Positions 1 through 6,967 of a DNA stretch of 11,041 bases are shown piece after piece (the first letter of the stretch is position 1; each line of letters begins with the position of its first letter). The stretch comes from ARK-14 sp002899805 (GTDB lineage: Archaea; Thermoproteota; Thermoprotei_A; Sulfolobales; Fervidicoccaceae). The stretch lies in assembly GCA_039793985.1 (NCBI GenBank), contig JBAMMC010000009.1, forward strand, positions 1 to 11,041, written 5' to 3'. Made by a program: the position numbers and the translations under genes. Under the pieces are notes generated by a model. The model was given only the letters and a program-made list of their open reading frames with translations. It made no database searches and was not told the origin of the DNA.

Positions 1-212
1 TTGAAGAACAGAGTGAAGAGGAGAGTGAAGAGGAGGTATTGGGGGTTACGCCCGAAGATATGAAGGTTATGGTAGACATCATTGAAAGGTTAGAAGAAGC
101 ATATGAAGGTAAGCTTCCTCCCGAAGAGCTTCAGGGAATCTATAGAAAATCTAAGACCGAAAAAACTAAAAAAGAGAAAAAAATAGGGAAAAGCAAGAAA
201 AAAACTAAATAA
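1..212 (+). CDS. C-terminal fragment of an unrecognised acidic/lysine-rich protein
   Basis: The frame enters from the left edge and runs open for 70 codons to a TAA at 210-212; the start lies outside the window. The visible part has three zones: a glutamate/serine-rich stretch (EEQSEEESEEE), a short amphipathic helical segment of about 30 residues (around VMVDIIERLEEAYEGKLPPEEL), and a strongly basic tail that is mostly lysine. Such acidic-then-basic tails are common in archaeal nucleic-acid-associated proteins, but I see no family motif and name no function. Codon use looks native. The stop overlaps the 3' end of the convergent GAPN gene by 8 bases. Nothing downstream on this strand belongs to the same operon. 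Confidence 0.7.
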   Translation, partial: EEQSEEESEEEVLGVTPEDMKVMVDIIERLEEAYEGKLPPEELQGIYRKSKTEKTKKEKKIGKSKKKTK

Positions 213-1716
213 GGTATTCGAAGATTTTTCTTCCCCTGTAGTTGTATATGATTGTTTTTATAGCCATTACTTCTTCAATGCTGTAAGCGATGCTTTCTCT
301 TCCAATACCGCTTTCTTTTCTTCCTCCATATGGATAATATCCAATACCGTGTCTGGGGATATCATTCACATATATTGCTCCATATTCAAGATATCTTACA
401 ATTTTCCTTATCTTGTTTATATCCTTCGCAAAAATCGAGGCATCGAGTCCAAACCTTCTCCCATTGGCAAAGGCTATTGCCTCATCTTCACTATTGAAGT
501 CAAAAATGATTGCTACTGGAGCAAATATCTCTTCCTTGTAGAGGAGCATTTCACTTAGTTTGCTTTTGTCTGTAACTTCGATTAGTGTTGGTTCTACGTA
601 GTTTCCACCTAAGCTCTTTCCCCCGTACAGGATTTTTCCTCCCTTTTCCACGGCATCCTGTATGCCTTTCATCATCTCCTCCACTGCTTCTTTAGAGATC
701 AAGGGTCCCATTGTTGTCGAAGGATCCCTGGGATCTCCCACCTTAACTTTCTCCAAATTCTCTACAATTCTATTTTTAAGCTCATCCTTTATAGATGAAT
801 GCGCTATGATCATCTTTATAGCATCACATCTTTGACCAGCATAGCTATAGATACCAATAGCAATTAGTCTAGAAGCCTCAGAGATATCCGCATCGCTAAG
901 CACTATTGCTGGGTCTCCCCCTCCTAGCTCCATGATATATCGTTTGATACCGCCCGCTCTAAGCACTTTCTTTCCAGTTTCGCTACTTCCAGTCAGGCTA
1001 ACTACTCCTATTCTCGGGTCCGAAACAACACCATCCATTTCGCTACCAGGTACTGTAACTACCATCAACGATTCTTTTGGAAATCCAGAAGATTCAGCTA
1101 TTCGGGCAAACATTATCGATGGGATAGGGACCTGAGTTGGTGGTTTTATGATGACTGCATTACCTGCGATGGCACTATATGTAAACTTAGCAACTGTATC
1201 GAAAAGGGGATAGTTGAAAGGAGATATCGCGAGTACAATTCCATATGGCTCTTTTCTCACTAGACTTTCGGTTTCCAACGTAGTCTGATCCCAGTCTCCG
1301 GGGATATAATCACCGTAGATTTTGCGGAGGTCTAGTTCTGCTCTCCTTAACCTATTGATACTGGCATTAACTTCACCGTTCGCCTGATCTCTCGTTTTCC
1401 CTGCCCCAATTATCAGAGATTCTATGAATTCTTCTCTATATTCTTCGATTAAATCTGCCATTTTTTCAAGAAACTCTATTCTCCTATATCCAGGCGTATT
1501 CCTTATTTTCCATTTTCCCGATTCATGCAGTTCCTTAATAAAGGGTTCTATATCAGAATAGGAGAGCCTAGGAACTGTGCCTATTAGACTATTGTCTATA
1601 GGGGAGTAAATCTTCTGTTCAGTTTTTCCAAGTATCCATTTTCCAAGGGCATAGGATTTGTATCTCTTGCCCTGATCAGATTCTTCGTAAATTGTTGAGA
1701 AGAAATCTCTGCTCAA
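205..1716 (-). CDS. gapN: Non-phosphorylating glyceraldehyde-3-phosphate dehydrogenase (GAPN), aldehyde dehydrogenase family
   Basis: This is a 503-residue cytosolic aldehyde dehydrogenase. Archaeal relatives oxidise glyceraldehyde-3-phosphate directly to 3-phosphoglycerate with NAD(P), bypassing 1,3-bisphosphoglycerate in the modified Embden-Meyerhof pathway. Visible family features, numbered from the chosen start, are the oxyanion Asn in SPFNYP (about N168), the cofactor-loop motif TGSSETG (about 242-248), the general-base Glu in MELGGGDP (about E263) and the catalytic Cys in AGQRCDA (about C297). Full length fits the family. The frame is open to a TTG at 1746, but I chose the TTG at 1716: AAGGGGA lies 6 bases before it, while the 1746 codon has no Shine-Dalgarno and sits close to a TATA-like element at about 1757-1770. 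Substrate assignment within the superfamily is inferred from resemblance to archaeal GAPN; another aldehyde substrate is possible. Confidence 0.85.
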   Translation of the reverse strand: MSRDFFSTIYEESDQGKRYKSYALGKWILGKTEQKIYSPIDNSLIGTVPRLSYSDIEPFIKELHESGKWKIRNTPGYRRIEFLEKMADLIEEYREEFIESLIIGAGKTRDQANGEVNASINRLRRAELDLRKIYGDYIPGDWDQTTLETESLVRKEPYGIVLAISPFNYPLFDTVAKFTYSAIAGNAVIIKPPTQVPIPSIMFARIAESSGFPKESLMVVTVPGSEMDGVVSDPRIGVVSLTGSSETGKKVLRAGGIKRYIMELGGGDPAIVLSDADISEASRLIAIGIYSYAGQRCDAIKMIIAHSSIKDELKNRIVENLEKVKVGDPRDPSTTMGPLISKEAVEEMMKGIQDAVEKGGKILYGGKSLGGNYVEPTLIEVTDKSKLSEMLLYKEEIFAPVAIIFDFNSEDEAIAFANGRRFGLDASIFAKDINKIRKIVRYLEYGAIYVNDIPRHGIGYYPYGGRKESGIGRESIAYSIEEVMAIKTIIYNYRGRKIFEYLI

Positions 1717-1756
1717 ATTATTTCCCCTTCTTTCTTTTTTGAACAATCTATTTGCA

Positions 1757-1770
1757 ATTATTTAAAATAA
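1757..1770 (-). promoter_or_regulatory. TATA-like promoter element for gapN
   Basis: On the minus strand an A/T-only run reading TATTTTAAATAAT lies roughly 45 bases before the chosen TTG of gapN. A start of transcription about 25 bases further on would give a leader of about 20 bases containing the AAGGGGA ribosome site. This is inferred from spacing only. Confidence 0.4.
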
Positions 1771-1793
1771 TAAACGTTATGGACATAAAATAG

Positions 1794-1879
1794 CGCCGGG
1801 GGCGGGATTTGAACCCGCGCTCCCCGCATGGAGAACTGGCTCTCCAGGCCAGCCCCTTAGTCCGCTCGGGCACCCCGGC
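1794..1879 (-). tRNA. tRNA-Ser (GGA)
   Basis: The minus strand folds as a class II tRNA of 86 bases. Acceptor stem GCCGGGG pairs with CCCCGGC, followed by discriminator G. The anticodon stem CTGGC/GCCAG carries the loop CTGGAGA, giving anticodon GGA (serine, UCC/UCU codons). A long variable arm TCTCC-ATGC-GGGGA, typical of tRNA-Ser, and a T arm GCGGG-TTCAAAT-CCCGC follow. CCA is not encoded (the next bases are CTA) and there is no intron. The stems are very GC-rich against an AT-rich background, as expected in a thermophile. It lies alone between gapN and the carboxyltransferase gene, all on the same strand. Confidence 0.95.
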
Positions 1880-1902
1880 TCAAATTTTTCCTCTCTTATT
1901 AT

Positions 1903-1918
1903 TTTAGCTATTTTAACC
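1903..1918 (-). promoter_or_regulatory. TATA-like promoter element for tRNA-Ser
   Basis: The minus strand reads GTTAAAATAGCTAAAA here, with the A/T-rich core 25-35 bases before the tRNA 5' end. The spacing is as expected for an archaeal TATA box of a tRNA gene that starts close to its mature end. Confidence 0.45.
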
Positions 1919-2087
1919 CAATAAAAACTCTTTTGATCTTAATCGACCCCTCTCACTCCATTGGAATTAGTTCTTTGATTCTAGATTTTGCTCGCGTTTA
2001 CGTTAGCATTTGCTCAGCAATTGGTTATATATCATCTCATTTGGAATATTCGAGCTCAGATATTTCATTCACTGTGAGTCGGAGTTG

Positions 2088-3410
2088 TTATGGATCCCGT
2101 GTGAATGTTCTCAAGAAGTTCTCAGCTTCTTCTGGAAACATACAATAGGTCAAAACATCTTCATTAATATAGGTATGCAGAATGAAGCGGAGCCTTTCCT
2201 CGCATTCTTTCAAGCTCAACTTTTTCATTTCTGGTTCCTCTTCCATCTCTACTCTCTTTCTTAGCTCACTATCTATCTCTCCGGGAGGCTTTCCATATTT
2301 TCCTTTAATATAAGCCTTTAGTTCTTTTACCAACAAGCTGTACCTTTCACCAGCTATTACATTCAACACAGCCTGTGCTCCAACCATTTGCGAAATGGGA
2401 GTAACGAGGGGAGGCCACCCCAGCTCTTTCCTTATTTTCGGAACTTCTTCTAAAACTTCATCTAGCTTATCCAGCTGATCCATTTCTTTTAGTTGATACA
2501 GGAGATTCGATATCATTCCTCCTGGTATCTGATGTACTAATGCTTGAGGATCTGGTACTTGGAGATGAGGATTAAATTCTCTGGTATATTTTATCGATAA
2601 TAGTTCTTTCAGTTTTGAGGAAACCTCATTAACAATAGATAGATTTATTTCGGCTCTTTTTTCTTTAGGAAGAGCGTAATAGACGCTTTGGATTGCTGGT
2701 TGAGCGGCTCCATATGCTAGTGGATAAACGCTCGTGTCAATGAAATCTGCTCCTGCCTTTGCTGAAGCGTAATATGTAGCTGTAGAAAGCCCCATGGAGT
2801 CATGTGTATGGACACCGATCGGTAATTTTATCTCTTTTTTTATTCTGCTAACCAGCTCTTCAGCAGTTAGGGGATCGAGGAGACCTGCCATATCCTTTAT
2901 CGTTATTATGTCAACTTCAAGTGAAGCTATATTCTCTGCCAAATGGATGTAATAATCAATCGTGTGGATTGGACTTATTGTATATGTTATAGCTCCCTGC
3001 ACTATAGCTCCAGTTCTCTTAGCTTCCTTTATCGGAAAAGCTAGGTTGTTGATATCATTTAATGCATCGAATATTCTGAAGATGTCGATGCCATCCCGAT
3101 GAGCTAGATGTATGAATTCCTTAATTACATCTTTCGGATAGGGCTCGTACCCAACTAGAGAGACTCCTCTAAGCAGCATCTGTTTTTTTGACTTAGTAGC
3201 TACTTGACTTATCCTTTTCACTCTTAGCCAAGGATCTTCTTTCAGAAACCTCAAATCCGCATCAAATGTTGCCCCTCCCCAAACTTCGAGACTATAGAAG
3301 CCAGCCTTGTCTAGCTTTTCTGCCAATAACACAGCATCATCCGTTCTCAATCTTGTCGCCATGAGGGATTGGTGGGCATCTCTCAAAGTAGTATCAATAA
3401 AGTTTATCAA
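2088..3410 (-). CDS. Pyruvate/oxaloacetate carboxyltransferase subunit (PycB/OadA type), lacking the biotin-carrier domain
   Basis: This 440-residue protein belongs to the biotin-dependent carboxyltransferase family. These enzymes move carboxyl between carboxybiotin and pyruvate/oxaloacetate in pyruvate carboxylase or oxaloacetate decarboxylase. The N-terminal HMGL-like TIM barrel (about 1-280) shows DTTLRDAHQS (6-15), EVWGGATFD (42-50), the lysine in TIKDMAGLL (about K172) that is carbamylated in relatives, and the metal-binding histidines in GVHTHDSMG (H201, H203). The conserved carboxylase domain fills about 290-440. The protein stops there, with no C-terminal MKM-type biotinyl domain, so a separate biotin-carrier protein and a biotin carboxylase must be encoded elsewhere if it is active. 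The start is a TTG with AGGGGGT 7 bases upstream; an in-frame stop lies a few codons before it. It is divergent from RuBisCO. Pyruvate carboxylase versus oxaloacetate decarboxylase direction cannot be settled from sequence. Confidence 0.88.
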   Translation of the reverse strand: MINFIDTTLRDAHQSLMATRLRTDDAVLLAEKLDKAGFYSLEVWGGATFDADLRFLKEDPWLRVKRISQVATKSKKQMLLRGVSLVGYEPYPKDVIKEFIHLAHRDGIDIFRIFDALNDINNLAFPIKEAKRTGAIVQGAITYTISPIHTIDYYIHLAENIASLEVDIITIKDMAGLLDPLTAEELVSRIKKEIKLPIGVHTHDSMGLSTATYYASAKAGADFIDTSVYPLAYGAAQPAIQSVYYALPKEKRAEINLSIVNEVSSKLKELLSIKYTREFNPHLQVPDPQALVHQIPGGMISNLLYQLKEMDQLDKLDEVLEEVPKIRKELGWPPLVTPISQMVGAQAVLNVIAGERYSLLVKELKAYIKGKYGKPPGEIDSELRKRVEMEEEPEMKKLSLKECEERLRFILHTYINEDVLTYCMFPEEAENFLRTFTRDP

Positions 3411-3437
3411 CTCAATTACCCCCTTATTATTACAAAA

Positions 3438-3449
3438 AATTTTTAAAGT
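3438..3449 (-). promoter_or_regulatory. TATA-like element for the carboxyltransferase gene
   Basis: The minus strand reads ACTTTAAAAATT about 30-40 bases before the TTG start at 3410. Transcription would begin near 3415, just before the AGGGGGT ribosome site. It lies about 15 bases from the oppositely oriented RuBisCO element, so the two promoters are nearly back to back. Confidence 0.4.
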
Positions 3450-3459
3450 GTTCAGAAGG

Positions 3460-3468
3460 TTATAAAAT
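3460..3468 (+). promoter_or_regulatory. TATA box for the RuBisCO gene
   Basis: TTATAAAAT is a near-ideal archaeal TATA box, preceded by a purine-rich stretch (CAGAAGG). It predicts transcription starting at about 3488, immediately before the AGAAGGTG ribosome site. This supports the TTG at 3502 as the start codon over the upstream GTG at 3493. Confidence 0.6.
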
Positions 3469-3501
3469 CTACATTATTGATTTAATAAGAAGGTGTTTAA
3501 T

Positions 3502-4830
3502 TTGAGCAGTGAAGAACCTTATCTTCCATTTGTAGATATCAACTATGTTCCAGACTTGAGTAGAGATATCGTGGTCGTTTTCAAAGTGAAGCCGTCGGAA
3601 GGCTTTACGATCGAGGAAGTCGCAGGGGGGATAGCAGCTGAAAGCAGTGTTGGAACTTGGACCACACTATATACATGGTACGACACTGAAAGGGTCAACA
3701 GATTGAAAGGAAGAGCTTACCAGATAAAGAGCTTGGGAGACAGTTCTTACCTTATCAAAGTTGCCTATCCTATAGAACTTTTCGAAGAAGGGAACATGCC
3801 TGCTTTCCTTGCTTCGGTAGCAGGAAACATTTTTGGGATGGCGAGAATCAAAACCTTGAGAATTGAGGATATCTACTTACCCGAAAAGTTCATTTCATGG
3901 TTTAAAGGTCCAGGAAAAGGAATTCAAGGAGTCAGGGAAATTCTTGGAGTGGAAAATAGACCTATAGTTGGGACAGTGCCTAAACCTAAAGTAGGATATT
4001 CACCGGAAGAAGTTGGGAAGTTGGCTTATGAGCTTCTCATTGGTGGCATGGACTTCGTTAAGGACGATGAAAACTTGGCTAGCCCAAGCTACTGCTCATT
4101 CAAGAAGAGAGCGGAAGAAATAATGAAAGCAATAGACAGAGCAGAGAGAGAGACTGGAGAGAGAAAGACTTGGTTGGCAAATGTGACCTCCGATGTCAGA
4201 GAGATGGAAAAGAGGATGAAGCTTATTGCGGATATGGGAAACCCCCACGTTATGGTGGACGTTGTGATAGCAGGTTGGTCTTCTTTAACATATGTTAGGG
4301 ATCTCGCAGGTGATTTGGGTCTCGCTATACATGCCCATAGAGCTATGCATGCTGCCTTCACGAGAAATCCTGACCATGGAATATCCATGTATACTCTAGC
4401 GAAGCTAAATAGGATCATCGGTGTAGATCAGCTTCACATAGGAGCTCCAGGTGTTGGTAAGATGGATGCTAGGGCTCTCGATGTTATCAGAATGGCGAGG
4501 CTATTGAGGACGGAAAAGTATGTTCCCGATGAAGGAGAAGAATTCCACATGGAACAGAGCTTCTCTGGAATAAAGCCGGTCTTCCCAGTATCATCTGGAG
4601 GACTTCATCCAGGTGTTCTTCCCGAAGTAGTTAGAAGGCTAGGAAAGGATGTTTTGCTCCAAGTTGGAGGTGGAACCATTGGTCACCCAGATGGTCCATC
4701 AGCAGGAGCAGCAGCTGTAAGGCAAGCAATAGATGCAGCTATTAATAATATTCCACTTGAAGAGTATGCTAAGGAGAAGAGAGAGCTAAGAAGAGCACTT
4801 GAAAAGTGGGGGGTGGGTGCTCACATCTGA
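3502..4830 (+). CDS. rbcL: Form III ribulose-1,5-bisphosphate carboxylase/oxygenase large subunit
   Basis: RuBisCO joins CO2 to ribulose-1,5-bisphosphate to give two 3-phosphoglycerates; archaeal form III enzymes usually serve nucleoside (AMP) salvage rather than a full Calvin cycle. At 442 residues, without a small subunit nearby, it has the form III size. The catalytic set looks complete: ESSVGTWTT in the N-terminal domain; the two lysines of KPK (K161, K163); the carbamylated lysine and metal ligands in FVKDDEN (K187, D189, E190); HAHRAMH (about 277-283); the histidine in QLHIG (about H312); the loop-6 lysine in GVGKMD (about K320); and phosphate-binding SSGGLHPG and GGGTIGHPDG. The frame extends to a GTG at 3493, but that codon is itself part of the Shine-Dalgarno AGAAGGTG lying 5 bases before the TTG chosen here. 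Form I/II are unlikely from the motif context; RuBisCO-like form IV is excluded by the intact active site. The partner AMP-pathway genes are not in this window. Confidence 0.95.
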   Translation: MSSEEPYLPFVDINYVPDLSRDIVVVFKVKPSEGFTIEEVAGGIAAESSVGTWTTLYTWYDTERVNRLKGRAYQIKSLGDSSYLIKVAYPIELFEEGNMPAFLASVAGNIFGMARIKTLRIEDIYLPEKFISWFKGPGKGIQGVREILGVENRPIVGTVPKPKVGYSPEEVGKLAYELLIGGMDFVKDDENLASPSYCSFKKRAEEIMKAIDRAERETGERKTWLANVTSDVREMEKRMKLIADMGNPHVMVDVVIAGWSSLTYVRDLAGDLGLAIHAHRAMHAAFTRNPDHGISMYTLAKLNRIIGVDQLHIGAPGVGKMDARALDVIRMARLLRTEKYVPDEGEEFHMEQSFSGIKPVFPVSSGGLHPGVLPEVVRRLGKDVLLQVGGGTIGHPDGPSAGAAAVRQAIDAAINNIPLEEYAKEKRELRRALEKWGVGAHI

Positions 4831-4898
4831 TTTTTTAGGAAGAATTAAAGATCTTTTATAAGAAAAATCTAAATTCTTCGAAAAACAGAATTCCAAAA

Positions 4899-4908
4899 AT
4901 TATTTATC
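4899..4908 (+). promoter_or_regulatory. Possible TATA element for the nucleotidyltransferase gene
   Basis: ATTATTTATC follows an A-rich CCAAAAA. It lies about 65 bases before the start codon, predicting a leader of roughly 40 bases. The surrounding gap is generally AT-rich, so this is a weak call. Confidence 0.3.
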
Positions 4909-4971
4909 AAAGATGAATAGAACGAGAAATTTTGAGAATTTGCTTGGGGAAAACAATAAGGTGACACGGTG

Positions 4972-5667
4972 ATGATCGCACTTATACTAGCAGGCGGTTT
5001 GGGAAAAAGGCTTAAGCCTTACACAGATAAAGTCCCTAAACCGATGATCGAAGTTGGGGGTAAACCCATTCTTGAATGGCAAGTTGAATGGTTGAAAAAG
5101 TACGGTATAAAGAACTTTATATTTCTTACAGGACACTTGAGCGAAGTCATCGAGAAGTACTTCGGAAACGGAGATAAATGGGGAGTAGAAATCAGATACT
5201 CGAAGGAAGAAGAACCTTTGGGAACAGCGGGGGCAGTAAAGAAAGCAGAAAGTTTCATGAAGGAAGAAGATTTCTTCTTGATCAACGGAGATATTATAAC
5301 AAATCTAAATCCATTTTTACTTAAAGAAAGTTTGGATGAAAAAAGTTTGGGGATAGTTGCTTTAGTTCCTCTAAAGAGCCCCTATGGTATCGTTGACTTA
5401 GATGAGAAGGGGTTTATATTAAAGTTTCGTGAAAAACCCATCATAGAAAATTATTGGATAAATGCTGGAGTGCTCTATTTCGTTTCCGATGTATTGAAAT
5501 ACTTTCCATCCAAAGGGAATTATGAGACAGAGGTGCTTCCAAAGCTAGCAGAAGAGAGGAAGCTTAAAGGATTTAAATTTACAAATGTTTATTGGAAAAG
5601 CATTGACAGCCATAAGGACTTAGAAGAAGCTAACGAGGCTTTAACTAAAGGATCCCTACACTACTGA
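4972..5667 (+). CDS. Sugar-phosphate nucleotidyltransferase (NDP-sugar pyrophosphorylase family)
   Basis: This 231-residue enzyme of the GT-A-like nucleotidyltransferase fold transfers a nucleotide from NTP to a sugar-1-phosphate, releasing pyrophosphate, to make an activated sugar for glycan or glycolipid synthesis. The signature is clear at the N-terminus: LILAGGLGKRLKPYT then KVPKPMIEVGGKPIL. Further on are GTAGAV, the metal-site aspartate in FLINGDII, FREKP and WINAGVLYF. It ends after the catalytic domain, with no left-handed beta-helix acyltransferase domain as in GlmU-type fusions. Candidates are mannose-1-phosphate guanylyltransferase or glucose-1-phosphate thymidylyl/uridylyltransferase; the sugar and nucleotide cannot be decided here. 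The ATG at 4972 is chosen because GGTGA ends 7 bases before it; a GTG directly upstream (4969) is also possible. No other glycan gene is adjacent. Confidence 0.88.
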   Translation: MIALILAGGLGKRLKPYTDKVPKPMIEVGGKPILEWQVEWLKKYGIKNFIFLTGHLSEVIEKYFGNGDKWGVEIRYSKEEEPLGTAGAVKKAESFMKEEDFFLINGDIITNLNPFLLKESLDEKSLGIVALVPLKSPYGIVDLDEKGFILKFREKPIIENYWINAGVLYFVSDVLKYFPSKGNYETEVLPKLAEERKLKGFKFTNVYWKSIDSHKDLEEANEALTKGSLHY

Positions 5668-5726
5668 GCCGGTAAACTTTATTCTTAGAAAAGCTATGGG
5701 AAACTGTTAATTTTGATTCCTCAGCA

Positions 5727-5742
5727 ATAAGCTTTATAATTT
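5727..5742 (+). promoter_or_regulatory. TATA box for tRNA-Phe
   Basis: ATAAGCTTTATAATTT is centred about 30 bases before the tRNA 5' end at 5767. This is the usual archaeal spacing for a tRNA transcript beginning a few bases before the mature end. Confidence 0.55.
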
Positions 5743-5766
5743 GGATTTTGAGATTATTTTTCTAGA

Positions 5767-5871
5767 GCCGCCGTAGCTCAGCTGGGAGAGCGCCCGAGGG
5801 TGTCGGGTTTCTCTCGGCATCCGGCGAAGCTGAAGACCGGGCTGTCGGGGGTTCAAGTCCCCCCGGCGGCA
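5767..5871 (+). tRNA. tRNA-Phe (GAA) with a 32-base intron at position 30/31
   Basis: Exon 1 is 5767-5796, the intron 5797-5828 and exon 2 5829-5871; the joined tRNA is 73 bases. Acceptor GCCGCCG pairs with CGGCGGC, the discriminator is A, the D stem is GCTC/GAGC, the T arm is GGGGG-TTCAAGT-CCCCC. After removal of the intron the anticodon stem is CCCGG/CCGGG and the loop is CTGAAGA, anticodon GAA. The splice sites are set by a textbook bulge-helix-bulge: CGCC pairs with GGCG (central 4 bp), the 5' bulge is CG|A, the 3' bulge is AA|G, and the intron itself folds as GGGTGTCGGG/CTCGGCATCC closing a TTTCT loop. Cutting after the second base of each bulge gives exactly the consensus archaeal tRNA-Phe. 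The intron is therefore within the anticodon stem, not at the usual 37/38. CCA is not encoded. Confidence 0.95.
5797..5828 (+). other. Non-canonical archaeal tRNA intron (bulge-helix-bulge)
   Basis: This 32-base intron interrupts the anticodon stem between tRNA positions 30 and 31. Its 10-bp hairpin contains G-U pairs only on the + strand, as expected for this transcript. Introns at non-canonical positions are known to need splicing endonuclease types with relaxed substrate range, typical of crenarchaea and some other archaea. Confidence 0.9.
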
Positions 5872-5920
5872 TCAAATATTTTAAAAAATCATTTTCCAAC
5901 TTTATACTATGCTTGAAAAA

Positions 5921-6538
5921 TTACTTCTCGAACAGAACTTTTCTACCAGCAAGGCTCTTATTCAGGAGAACGTTATGCTCAAAGGATATTGAGACGTATA
6001 ATAGCGGAGTTAGTCTCGGTTTTCCATCAACAAGATCAATTTTATTCATGATCATGATTCCATGGTCCAAATCTGCAGTGTAAACGAATAATTTGTTGTT
6101 CTCTAGGTAGTTTTTCACTTCGGAATCCTCTAGAGAGTAGTCTAGTCCACCAGCCAGATATGCTCTCACATGGAGAATTAGATTAGCATTTACTTTTTTC
6201 TGCCCAAGTGCTTTGAGCATTTTCCTCAGAGATTTCTTCAAATCATCAACTGGAAGTTCTCCACCATACAACAAGATTATCGTATCAGGATTATAGTTTC
6301 TTATTCTTTCAGCTAATTCCTCTTCAGTTTTCAAAGGCTCAACTATAAAGTTATATGCTACTCCTCCTCCATTTTCCATAAATGAAGCAATTGCCGAACC
6401 AGATAGAACATTGCATATTAAGTTGCTTACACTTATTACCGCTACTCTGTTCGCTCCCATTTTTCCAATAAGTTTTCCAACTTCTTTTCCAGTTAAAATT
6501 CTGAGTTGAACTTCTTCTTCGTAAGTTGTTATAGCCAT
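5921..6538 (-). CDS. Hypothetical protein, 205 residues, unrecognised
   Basis: I do not recognise a family. The product is soluble-looking, with no signal peptide or membrane helix. It shows alternating strand/helix character: a hydrophobic strand VAVISVS, a glycine turn ENGGGVAYNF, a strand IILLYGG followed by a lysine-rich helix, and ANLILHVRAYLAGG. The C-terminal half contains YTADLDHGIMIM and ends with a polar segment. This pattern resembles a Rossmann-like alpha/beta fold, but that is only an impression. I chose the ATG at 6538 because AGGTGA lies 4 bases before it; the frame extends three codons further to a GTG at 6547 that is part of that Shine-Dalgarno. A TATA-like element lies at 6566-6580. 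Its nearest same-strand neighbour in the direction of transcription is more than 2 kb away, so it is probably monocistronic. Confidence 0.75.
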   Translation of the reverse strand: MAITTYEEEVQLRILTGKEVGKLIGKMGANRVAVISVSNLICNVLSGSAIASFMENGGGVAYNFIVEPLKTEEELAERIRNYNPDTIILLYGGELPVDDLKKSLRKMLKALGQKKVNANLILHVRAYLAGGLDYSLEDSEVKNYLENNKLFVYTADLDHGIMIMNKIDLVDGKPRLTPLLYVSISFEHNVLLNKSLAGRKVLFEK

Positions 6539-6565
6539 TCCTGTCACCTTTTTATGTTTTAATGC

Positions 6566-6580
6566 TAATCAAATATATCA
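6566..6580 (-). promoter_or_regulatory. TATA-like element for the 205-residue hypothetical gene
   Basis: The minus strand reads TGATATATTTGATT, about 30-40 bases before the ATG at 6538. A transcript start near 6550 would leave a short leader that includes the AGGTGA site. Confidence 0.5.
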
Positions 6581-6960
6581 ATTACATATATATTTTTGTT
6601 TAAAAGTCAACTTAACTTATGTAAAGAATTTTTTATTTTAGGAATAGAATCATAAATTTTTTAATCGAAACAGAGAACATACATGTTTTTAGATATGTTT
6701 TCAGACATTTGAGCAGCAAGCAGAAAACCTAATCGGACGAAACATGAATGAATTACTATAAGGGTAGACATTAGAGCAGGAAAGAGGTTGGTAAAAGAGA
6801 GATGGTTCTATTGGAAAACGTCTTCTAATAAATTGCTCCATCATAATTTTTGTAGTAGAAGAATATAGAGGTAATTTCAAAAAGCAACTTAGTAGTTTTT
6901 ATAATAGGATATTTTTAGTTAAAACTAGAAATTTGCGAAGTAAGACATCAAACGAGGTTG
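6581..6960. other. AT-rich intergenic gap, no gene recognised
   Basis: About 380 bases lie between two divergent genes. I find no credible open frame, tRNA or strongly folded RNA. Two imperfect copies of a 13-base word, GACATT(T/A)GAGCAG, occur at 6704-6716 and 6767-6779, 63 bases apart. A 22-codon open stretch around 6702-6765 without a start is probably chance. The right end must carry the promoter of the gene at 6968; AT-rich runs near 6905-6920 are candidates but none stands out. Confidence 0.5.
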
Positions 6961-6967
6961 ATGATTA

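Noticed and set aside
1990..2090. Possible C/D box small RNA on the minus strand (ATGATAT followed by CTGA).
   Set aside because: The C box is imperfect and no second C'/D pair occurs at the right spacing.
4089..4418. Minus-strand open frame of 109 codons across RuBisCO.
   Set aside because: It is an antisense shadow of the RuBisCO active-site region, with no ribosome site and no homology I recognise.
6702..6765. Short coding-like stretch of 22 codons.
   Set aside because: No start codon, no Shine-Dalgarno, and stops on both sides; too short to call even a pseudogene.
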